This document shows, piece after piece, positions 1-6,082 of a DNA stretch of 7,561 nucleotides. Location: NCBI GenBank assembly GCA_903933995.1, contig CAIZMD010000081.1, positions 1 through 7,561 of the forward strand, written 5' to 3'. The notes below the pieces were generated by a model. The model made no database searches. It had not been told where the DNA came from and was given only the letters and a program-made list of their open reading frames with translations. Both the position numbers and the translations under genes were made by a program. Origin of the DNA: an uncultured Bacteroidota bacterium. GTDB taxonomy: Bacteria; Bacteroidota; Bacteroidia; Chitinophagales; Chitinophagaceae. Positions within the stretch are counted from its first letter, which is position 1; every line of letters begins with the position of its first letter.

Positions 1-126
1 GTCTTTAAGCCTAGGCAAGTGTTTGGCAAATGCTTGAAAACTACCTTCCTCTGTATACTGGCGAATATTTACCTCATAAATATTCGAATCTTTGGCCCAG
101 GGTACCATTGAAAATGTCTTATTCAT
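1..126 (-). CDS. Alpha-amylase family (GH13) glycoside hydrolase, N-terminal fragment
   Basis: Only the first 42 codons are present; the gene continues past the left edge. The protein starts MNKTFSMVPWAKDSNIYEVN and goes on with IRQYTEEGSFQAFAKHLPRLKD. A segment of the type 'W-x-K-x-x-x-I-Y-E-V-N-I-R-Q-Y-T-x-E-G-(T/S)-F' followed by a helix ending 'HLPRLK' is the beginning of the catalytic (beta/alpha)8 barrel of GH13 enzymes, which act on alpha-glucosidic bonds of starch- or glycogen-like glucans. No signal peptide precedes the barrel start, so a cytoplasmic enzyme is likely. The ATG (126-124) has a canonical ribosome binding site AAGGAGA at 142-136, 9 nt upstream, which supports this start. 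The gene is divergent from the permease at 167. The catalytic residues lie outside the window, so the subfamily cannot be told. Confidence 0.8.
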   Translation of the reverse strand, partial: MNKTFSMVPWAKDSNIYEVNIRQYTEEGSFQAFAKHLPRLKD

Positions 127-128
127 AA

Positions 129-159
129 TTGCTCGTCTCCTTACAAAGAAATAGTTTTA
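129..159 (+). promoter_or_regulatory. Possible Bacteroidota-type promoter for the permease
   Basis: TTG at 129-131 is followed 20 nt later by TAGTTTTA (152-159). This resembles the sigma-A promoter pattern known from Bacteroides (a -33 TTG and a -7 TAnnTTTG about 19-20 nt apart), with the last G replaced by A. Transcription would start only a few bases before, or at, the permease ATG at 167, giving a very short or absent leader. The match is to a short AT-rich motif and could be chance. It overlaps the GH13 ribosome binding site on the other strand. Confidence 0.25.
136..142 (-). promoter_or_regulatory. Shine-Dalgarno site of the GH13 gene
   Basis: On the minus strand this reads AAGGAGA, 9 nt before the ATG at 126. 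It is a strong match to the anti-SD of 16S rRNA and fixes the start of the GH13 gene. It stands out because no other gene start in this window has a recognisable SD, as is usual in Bacteroidota. Confidence 0.6.
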
Positions 160-166
160 TGCCAAC

Positions 167-1516
167 ATGAACGTTGATCAACCACCAAAACTAGAAAGAA
201 AGGTAAGTCTTTTGCAGGCTACTGCCATCAATATGACCGATATGGTAGGCATTGGCCCATTTGTAGTTTTAAGTATGGTGGCAGAAATTATGCAAGGACC
301 TTGGTTCCTTTATGCATGGGTAGCTGGGGCCGTTTTATCGCTGGTAGATGCCATGATCTGGAGTCAATTGGGCGCCACTTATCCCCTTGCTGGTGGCAGC
401 TACAATTTTTTAAAAGAAGGTTTTGGCCCTAAATGGGGGAAGCTCATGAGCTTTCTTTTTGTATGGCAAACCATGATTCAAGCACCATTGGTAATTGCTT
501 CAGCGGCCATTGGTTTTGCTAGCTATTTTCAGTTTCTGCATCCCACTAGTATTTGGCAATCAAAAGCATTGAGTGGCGCTTTAGTAATATTAATAGTTGT
601 CTTATTATATAGAAAAATTGAAGCCATTGGCAAGATCAGTGTACTGCTTTGGTCTGGTGTACTTGTAACCATGGCTTGGTTAATTGGAGGAGGATTATTG
701 CATGGGAATTTTATGGCCCCCATTCAGCAAATCAATGATGGTTTAAAATTGGATTATGCTTTTGCAACAGCTCTTGGCTTTGCTAGTGTTAAAACCATTT
801 ATAGTTATTTAGGTTATTACAATGTTTGTCATTTGGGTGGAGAGATTGTTGCCCCTGAAAAGAATATTCCAAAAAGCATGTTTATTTCTATTGCAGGAAT
901 TGCCTTTTTGTATTTGATGATGAATATAAGTGTGGCATCTGTATTGCCTTTGGAACAGATAAAACAGAGCAAATTTGTAGTAAGTGAATTTGTCCAAACC
1001 CTGTCTGGACCTACTGCTGCTAATATTGCTACCATTTTAATTTTATGGGTGGCATTTGCCTCCGTATTTTCTGCTACTTTAGGCTATAGTAGAATCCCTT
1101 ATGCAGCAGCAAAAGATGGTGCTTTTTTCAAAGTATTTGCTAACCTACACCCTACCAAACATTTTCCACACATTTCTTTATTGGTATTGGGGGCAGTTGC
1201 ATTTGTATTTAGCCTTTTGTTCAAATTACACGAGGTGATCAGTGCTATTTTAGCCATGCGCATTCTGATTCAATTTATTGGTCAGGGTGTTGGATTGTTA
1301 CTCTTGGTTAAGCGAAAATCGCCAAAGCATTTTGCTTGGAAAATGCCGCTGTATCCCCTACCCGTGATCCTTGCCATAATTATTTGGGGCTTGGTATTTT
1401 TATCAACTGGCAAACAAATGATGCTTGGTGGGTTAACCGTAATTGCACTTGGTCTGATAGCTTTTGTGATCAAACAAAAAAGATTGTCTCAGTGGCCTTT
1501 TGAACAAAAAGATTAA
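167..1516 (+). CDS. APC-superfamily amino-acid permease
   Basis: A 449-residue polytopic inner-membrane protein with about twelve hydrophobic segments, the usual size for the amino-acid/polyamine/organocation superfamily. Family marks in order: the unwound TM1 glycine motif in 'DMVGIGPF' (G28-I-G30); the 'YPLAGGSYNFLKEGFG' segment at 72-87, equivalent to the P-x-x-GG-x-Y region after TM2; 'GGEIVAPEKNIPKS' at 224-237, matching the conserved E-x-x-x-P-x-(K/R)-N-(I/L)-P-(K/R) loop; and 'GYSRIPYAAAKDG' at 306-318, matching the S-R-x-x-(Y/F)-A-x-(A/S)-(R/K)-D-G signature. It looks closest to the system-L-like (LAT) branch, so it should import or exchange neutral amino acids; the exact substrate cannot be read. 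ATG 167 is the only start possible, because an in-frame TAG lies at 152-154. There is no Shine-Dalgarno. The gene is intact, stands alone on this strand, and its stop interlocks with the stop of the convergent symporter gene. Confidence 0.9.
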   Translation: MNVDQPPKLERKVSLLQATAINMTDMVGIGPFVVLSMVAEIMQGPWFLYAWVAGAVLSLVDAMIWSQLGATYPLAGGSYNFLKEGFGPKWGKLMSFLFVWQTMIQAPLVIASAAIGFASYFQFLHPTSIWQSKALSGALVILIVVLLYRKIEAIGKISVLLWSGVLVTMAWLIGGGLLHGNFMAPIQQINDGLKLDYAFATALGFASVKTIYSYLGYYNVCHLGGEIVAPEKNIPKSMFISIAGIAFLYLMMNISVASVLPLEQIKQSKFVVSEFVQTLSGPTAANIATILILWVAFASVFSATLGYSRIPYAAAKDGAFFKVFANLHPTKHFPHISLLVLGAVAFVFSLLFKLHEVISAILAMRILIQFIGQGVGLLLLVKRKSPKHFAWKMPLYPLPVILAIIIWGLVFLSTGKQMMLGGLTVIALGLIAFVIKQKRLSQWPFEQKD

Positions 1517-3232
1517 GCAGTTTTTTTAGGCAAGACTTGTTGAGCAATCCACGCTAGAATGACTACCGCTAAAGCTCCTACTACATTGAGCCATAGGAAT
1601 CCTAACCCGATTACATTGTATTTGTCAAGCAAGAAAAATGCAATTACTATTAGCTCTCCCAAAATAGCGGCTATGAATACGGCATTGGACTGCACTTTTT
1701 TCAAATAAAATGCTACCAAGAAAATGCCAAGTATCACACCATAAAACAAGGATCCTAAAATATTGACTACTTCAATCAAGCTGCCCATACCGGTTGCAAA
1801 TTCCGCAGTAATGACACAGAAAATCCCCCAACCCAGGGTATAGTATTTAGAGACCCTGTATTCACTGGCACATTGCTCCGCATTGTCTCTATCATAGGTT
1901 GCGCCCCTAAATCTTACATGAAAGTCAATCATGGTACAGGAGGCCAATGAATTCAAGGCAGCGGCAATGGATCCCCAAGCAGCTAAGAAAATAATAGCAA
2001 TCAAAAGACCTACCAATCCCTTGGGCAAAAAGTCTATGACAAAACGCAAAAAGATATAATTGGTATCATTGGTATCGGATGCAGGAAGCGCTTTTTTCAA
2101 CACTTCTTTATAGGCTTTTTGAGTGGCGGCCATTTTACCAGAACCCAATTTCAAACTGTCTTTAAATGCTTCGTTGCCCTTGATTACATAGGTTTTGCTA
2201 TAGGCTTGCTGTTGCAATTGCTCTTGCATGAACCTATTTTCCAATTTGCCCAAGGTATCGGCATACACAGTTGTCTTGGCTTTCTCTGCAACTGCCTGAT
2301 TAAAGAATACCGGAGCACTATGGAACTGGTAAAATGTAAACAACAAAGCACCCAATAACAAAATGGAGAATTGCATGGGTACTTTTACCAATCCATTCAT
2401 TAACAAACCAATCTTACTTTCCGTATTGTCTTTGGCCGTTAAATAACGCCCCACTTGACTTTGGTCTGTTCCAAAATAAGAGAGTGCTAAAAAGAATCCT
2501 CCAATAACACCACTGATTAAATTGTATCTGTCTTTCCAGTCAAATCCTTTTTCGGTAAATCCGGTGGTGATCACATTTAGTTTTCCAGAGGCCCCGCTTA
2601 CTTTTAGCGCATCGGCAAAGCCTACCCCTGCTGGTAAATAATGGACCACCAAATAACCAGCCAAAAACATGCCTATAAAAATGATGACCATTTGTAATTG
2701 TTGGGTATACGCTACCGCTCTAGCGCCGCCACTCACGGTATAAATAATGAGTAGCCCCCCCCATGACAATATTGGTATAAAATATATCCCATCCAAGCAA
2801 AGAACTAAGAATAATAGAAGGTGCGTAAATGCTAATTCCTGTAGACAAACCGCGCGAAATCAAGAACAGTGAAGAAGTAAATACCCTTGTCTTTACATCA
2901 AATCTTTGTTCTAAAAATTCGTAAGCTGTAAAGACTTTTAATTTATTGAATAGGGGTACAAAACTGATACAGATGATGACCATGGCAATGGGCAATCCAA
3001 AATAATATTGCACAAAACGCATACCATCTGTATAAGCCTGTCCTGGCGCGGAAAGAAAAGTAATGGCACTGGCTTGAGTACCCATGATACTTAATAGCAC
3101 CAACCACCATGGCATACTTCTATTACTCAAAAAATAGCCTTCTAAATTTTTGGCCGTTCGACTTTTATACAAGCCATAGGCAATAATGCCTAGCAAGGTT
3201 GCCACTAATACTATCCAGTCTATACTACTCAT
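1513..3232 (-). CDS. Sodium:solute symporter (SSS family), frameshifted at a G8 tract
   Basis: Two overlapping reading frames together encode one SSS transporter. The first (start ATG 3232) gives residues 1-159 with 'TQASAITFLSAPGQAY' at 52-67, the sodium-site helix region of the family. It would then run into 11 unrelated residues and a TAG at 2722-2720. The second continues as '...GGLLIIYTVSGGARAVAYTQ', then 'YFGTDQSQVGRYLTAK' (about 252-267, the SSS signature) and 'SIAAALNSLASCTMIDF' (about 421-437, the TM8 S/N-rich motif). The switch maps to eight G at 2762-2755; with seven G the protein would be 572 residues, a normal length. The downstream frame has only a TTG as possible start (2796), so it is not a separate gene. 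A hydrophilic, Q/K-rich stretch of about 85 residues (305-390) sits between membrane helices. Its ATG overlaps the TGA of the 40-residue gene (ATGA), the end of a probable operon. The substrate is unknown; the operon suggests a sugar derivative, amino sugar or peptide product. As written, only a truncated 170-residue protein would be made. Confidence 0.88.
2755..2762 (-). repeat. G8 homopolymer at the symporter frameshift point
   Basis: Eight consecutive C on the plus strand (G in the mRNA) lie exactly where the reading frame of the symporter changes. Seven G restores the family-like sequence 'VMGGLLIIYTVSGG'; ten would also restore the frame, with one extra glycine. The tract is the parsimonious site of the indel, though any position in 2720-2796 would formally do. 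Confidence 0.85.
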
Positions 3233-3351
3233 GAATAAGCGTTTGTAAACCAGATGAAGAATAGGATGATAATCCCCAATACGGCCAATACAAAAAGGTA
3301 CCAGCTATTCCAGCTAGAAAACAAGGGGATTTTTTGATTTGGTTCCTGCAT
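3229..3351 (-). CDS. 40-residue single-span membrane miniprotein upstream of symporter
   Basis: The ORF starts with ATG 3351-3349 and encodes MQEPNQKIPLFSSWNSWYLF followed by VLAVLGIIILFFIWFTNAYS, then TGA. About 15 polar N-terminal residues precede an aromatic belt (W14, W17, Y18) and one strongly hydrophobic helix (about 18-35). This is a typical single-span architecture without a cleavable signal, and no enzymatic motif is visible. The start lies 1 nt after the stop of the 52-residue gene, and its TGA overlaps the symporter ATG as ATGA (3232-3229). No Shine-Dalgarno precedes it, so translation probably depends on reinitiation. Small membrane proteins encoded just before SSS-type carriers are known (for example the YhdT/PanF and DUF4212 pairings). 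By that analogy this may be an accessory subunit of the symporter, which is inference; I do not recognise a named family. Confidence 0.72.
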   Translation of the reverse strand: MQEPNQKIPLFSSWNSWYLFVLAVLGIIILFFIWFTNAYS

Positions 3352-3352
3352 G

Positions 3353-3511
3353 TTATTTGTTGTTCTTGCTACTAATTAATCCACCAGCTAGTAATCCTAA
3401 TCCTAGTCCCACAATGAGTCCTAGTTTTACATTTTTCAACAAAAGTCCAATACCCAAAGCTATTAGTATTAATGTCACGGCGCCAATTCTTCTTCTGGGT
3501 TGTTGACTCAT
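3353..3511 (-). CDS. 52-residue glycine-zipper membrane miniprotein
   Basis: The ORF starts with ATG 3511-3509, whose bases overlap the deacetylase stop (ATGA, 3511-3508), and ends with TAA at 3355-3353. The product begins MSQQPRRRIGAVTLILIALG and contains two hydrophobic segments (about 9-25 and 29-47) separated by the short polar turn KNVK. The second carries glycines at 31, 35, 39 and 43, a perfect GxxxGxxxGxxxG glycine zipper plus extra G37 and G44, a pattern known to drive close helix packing and oligomerisation. RRR at 6-8 and K49 suggest both ends face the cytoplasm. There is no ribosome binding site; translation should be coupled to the deacetylase. The function is unknown. Candidates are a membrane scaffold or an accessory of the downstream symporter. 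The compact overlaps on both sides and the coherent hydrophobic design argue that it is real. Confidence 0.68.
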   Translation of the reverse strand: MSQQPRRRIGAVTLILIALGIGLLLKNVKLGLIVGLGLGLLAGGLISSKNNK

Positions 3512-6057
3512 GGTTGATTTTTTGGCATGGCAATTAAATTGGCCATGAGTTTATACGCTCCCGGAATTCCTGCAGGTAATTGCCTAAACAATACCAAACT
3601 CACATAAGCAAAATTGCCCTTACCATATTTAGCAATGGCCAAACTTCCATTACCTGGTTTTTCTCCCGTATCATTCATACCAATGGGCAATTCAAAATGC
3701 GGATCTATTTGTTCTGCTTGATAAGTGCTTCTTTCTTGTACCCAGTTTTCAAAATCCTTGTCTGTAATCTTGTTGGGGTAATTGAGAACCCCATGATCTG
3801 TTAACAAGAAATTTACTTTGGCGTTTTCTTCCGTTACCCTAGAACCTGCATTCACCATAAAAGGATAAGGACCAACCTTAATCCGCTTCTGCCCTATTTG
3901 ATTACTCTTTAGGTATTGAACAATCAGGTTCCCACCTTGGGCTACATACCTATTGAAAATGTCATTTTTATTGCTCAGCCATTCAAAAACATTATGTGCC
4001 CGAATACCCAAAACTATGGCATCAAATTCTTTGAGCTTCTCATCCGTAATGTCTTGCTCGTGCAAAAACTGCAAGTCATAACCCAATTGTAATAAGGCGT
4101 CTGGCACTTTGTCTCCTGCTCCTGTTACATAGCCTATTTTTTTACCCGCTACTTTTATTTCTTCGGTAATTACTTGTGCATTGTTTTGGAAAAAGAAATG
4201 AATGGCTGGAATATGGTCATATTTAATAGACCTTAAATAAGAATTATATACTTGTTTTTTTCCATTTTGTTGCAGCACCAATTCTGCTGTCAGTACGGGT
4301 ATTTTATTATTCTTAAAAGCCTTGTTCAATTGAATTTGTTGGGTATAAACTGCACCAGCATCTAAGTCCATGATACTATCCTTACTAAATATAGGTTCTG
4401 TGCCTTGTTTAATATGAATGGTTACTGGCACTTGCTTACCGGTGAAATTGGCTTTGTATTGCAATTGCAATTTGGGATTAGCCACTTGTTTGCCATCCAT
4501 TTGAATATTGTTTAATAACACATCTGGTGTTAGTGAAACAATGATGGGCGTAATCACAACAAAGGGTTGGTACAATTCTCCTTTTACTGGGTCAACATAT
4601 TTGTATTGTACGGGTCTTTCAGCTGTAAGTTTTAACCCGTTAATAGTAAAACTAAAATAAGCCAGATATGCCGGTGCAGATTGATCCTGCCCAATTAACA
4701 TTTGATCATCCACGGTAAAGGATCCAATATTGTCTTGTTGTTTTGCCAACCAATAGGGTTGAGAAACTTTTTTGGATGGATCAATTGGAATGCTTTTGAT
4801 AAAACTATTGTTTTGATTGGTGGCTAATGGCTTGGCCATTACACTGTCAAAACTTTCATTGGCGCTGGTTTTCATCCATACCTGCTCCCATTGTATATTG
4901 GATTCTTTGCGTTTATTTACAAAGACATTAAGGTTCATTTTTTGACCCAACACCCCATATTCTTCATCGGTAGTTGCTTCAAAAAATAATCCACTACAGG
5001 TGAATATCAGTTCTTGCAGTTCTGCCAATTTCTTATCCTGCCACAAAGATTTTCCGGGCACCAGTTTTATTGCTTGATACAATTCCACCAAAGCTTGAAC
5101 AGAAGCTTCTGGTTTATTAAATTGGTAATTGGCAATAATGGTATTGATTTTCTCTTGAATGGCTTTGCCGCCTGGGATTCTATTCCAACTTATGTCTACC
5201 CCATCCATTAAACTATTCTGTGGGGCCTCCCCACCTAAAGTGGTAAAGTATTCAATAGATGCACCACGGCGTCTTGGCCTGCCCTCTCCTTGGCTTTTGT
5301 GCATACTCCTAGCTTCTCCCCCAATCTCCCCATAACTTTTTCCCAGTAATGGGTTATAGGCACCTACATCCAATTTAAATTGATCATTGCTGGTGGTATT
5401 GGCTCCACCAAAATTGAAGGTATTCCAAAGCAAGCGCTTGGCTTGCCAAGGCTGTACACCGTATTTCAATTGTTCAGGAAAACGTTTGGGATCTGCCGCA
5501 GCAATAAATGCTTCTGATGCAATGATAGAAGAAGCCGCATGGTGTCCATGCCCTGCCCTAGCATCGCCGGGAAAGCGGGCAATGATGACATCTGGTTGGT
5601 ATTGGCGGATCACCCAAACCGCATCGGCCAAGATCTTCTCTTTGTTCCAAATACGTAGCGCTTCTTCTGCACTTTTGCTAAAGCCAAATTCAAAAGCACG
5701 GCTAAAATATTGTTCTGCCCCATCCTGTCTTCTGGCCGCCAACAATTCTTGGGTCCGAATCAAACCCAACTCAATGCCTTGTTCACTTCCTATCAGATTT
5801 TGGCCACCGTCTCCGCGGGTCAAACTCAAGTACGCTGTGCGATATAATTTCTCCTTGGCCAAATATGGCAAGAATCCATTGTTCTCATCATCAGGATGTG
5901 CTGCCACATACAAGACAGAGCCCAAGACTTGGAGCTTTTGCAGTTGCATGTAAATATCAGCTGAATTATAAGAGGGCGAAACCTGTGCACTTACCAGATT
6001 CCCCTTCAACAACAGCCCTGTTATTAGCAGGCAAAAAAGCAATTGTGGGATACGCAT
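3508..6057 (-). CDS. Secreted PIG-L/LmbE-family deacetylase with C-terminal GATase-like domain
   Basis: An 849-residue exported protein. Residues 1-24 form a signal peptide (MRIP, a leucine-rich core, cleavage near VSA-Q25). Residues about 46-280 are a PIG-L/LmbE (GlcNAc-PI de-N-acetylase-like) domain with the zinc and catalytic motif A-H54-P-D-D57-E, the family segment 'LTRGDGGQN' (79-87) and the second metal motif H170-G-H172-H173. All expected metal ligands are present, so it should be an active Zn-dependent amidase that removes acyl groups from an N-acylated amino sugar or similar compound; the substrate is not readable. Residues about 300-620 look like helical linker plus beta-sandwich. 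Residues about 638-849 ('KKIGYVTGAGDKVPDALLQL...') look like a class-I glutamine-amidotransferase/ThuA-like fold, but 'VLGIRAHN' (682-689) stands where a nucleophile elbow would be expected and has no cysteine. The ATG at 6057 follows the peptidase stop by 25 nt without a Shine-Dalgarno. The TGA overlaps the next start. The domain order and size match the large PIG-L proteins common in Bacteroidota. Confidence 0.88.
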   Translation of the reverse strand: MRIPQLLFCLLITGLLLKGNLVSAQVSPSYNSADIYMQLQKLQVLGSVLYVAAHPDDENNGFLPYLAKEKLYRTAYLSLTRGDGGQNLIGSEQGIELGLIRTQELLAARRQDGAEQYFSRAFEFGFSKSAEEALRIWNKEKILADAVWVIRQYQPDVIIARFPGDARAGHGHHAASSIIASEAFIAAADPKRFPEQLKYGVQPWQAKRLLWNTFNFGGANTTSNDQFKLDVGAYNPLLGKSYGEIGGEARSMHKSQGEGRPRRRGASIEYFTTLGGEAPQNSLMDGVDISWNRIPGGKAIQEKINTIIANYQFNKPEASVQALVELYQAIKLVPGKSLWQDKKLAELQELIFTCSGLFFEATTDEEYGVLGQKMNLNVFVNKRKESNIQWEQVWMKTSANESFDSVMAKPLATNQNNSFIKSIPIDPSKKVSQPYWLAKQQDNIGSFTVDDQMLIGQDQSAPAYLAYFSFTINGLKLTAERPVQYKYVDPVKGELYQPFVVITPIIVSLTPDVLLNNIQMDGKQVANPKLQLQYKANFTGKQVPVTIHIKQGTEPIFSKDSIMDLDAGAVYTQQIQLNKAFKNNKIPVLTAELVLQQNGKKQVYNSYLRSIKYDHIPAIHFFFQNNAQVITEEIKVAGKKIGYVTGAGDKVPDALLQLGYDLQFLHEQDITDEKLKEFDAIVLGIRAHNVFEWLSNKNDIFNRYVAQGGNLIVQYLKSNQIGQKRIKVGPYPFMVNAGSRVTEENAKVNFLLTDHGVLNYPNKITDKDFENWVQERSTYQAEQIDPHFELPIGMNDTGEKPGNGSLAIAKYGKGNFAYVSLVLFRQLPAGIPGAYKLMANLIAMPKNQP

Positions 6058-6082
6058 AAAACTAAATAGGGATGATGAATGA
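6058..6082 (-). other. 25-bp intergenic gap between peptidase and deacetylase genes
   Basis: This is the largest gap inside the minus-strand cluster. It holds no Shine-Dalgarno-like purine run, no hairpin and no room for a promoter with leader, which supports cotranscription of the two genes. Confidence 0.6.

Noticed and set aside
144..151. TTTCTTTG on the minus strand as a -7 box for the GH13 gene
   Set aside because: No TTG lies at the right distance upstream, and the implied transcription start would fall on the ribosome binding site.
1497..1527. Possible terminator hairpin CTTTT-GAACA-AAAAG followed by a T7 run, for the permease
   Set aside because: The stem is five mostly A-T pairs and the T run starts 9 nt after it, inside the convergent gene. 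It is too weak to call.
2119..2358. A 79-codon plus-strand frame opposite the hydrophilic insert of the symporter
   Set aside because: It is antisense to a conserved coding region, without a ribosome binding site or promoter, and its hydrophobic Leu/Cys-rich product reflects the complement of Gln/Lys codons.
1513..2796. A separate 427-residue transporter gene starting at TTG 2796
   Set aside because: Its first residues are an out-of-frame reading of the upstream symporter sequence and the protein lacks the N-terminal helices of the SSS fold. It is the second half of a frameshifted gene.
5387..5953. A 188-codon plus-strand open frame opposite the N-terminal half of the deacetylase gene
   Set aside because: It lies wholly antisense to a strongly supported domain (HPDDE and HGHH motifs), its product is Ser/Cys/Lys-rich without recognisable motifs, and it is explained as a shadow of the codon bias on the other strand.
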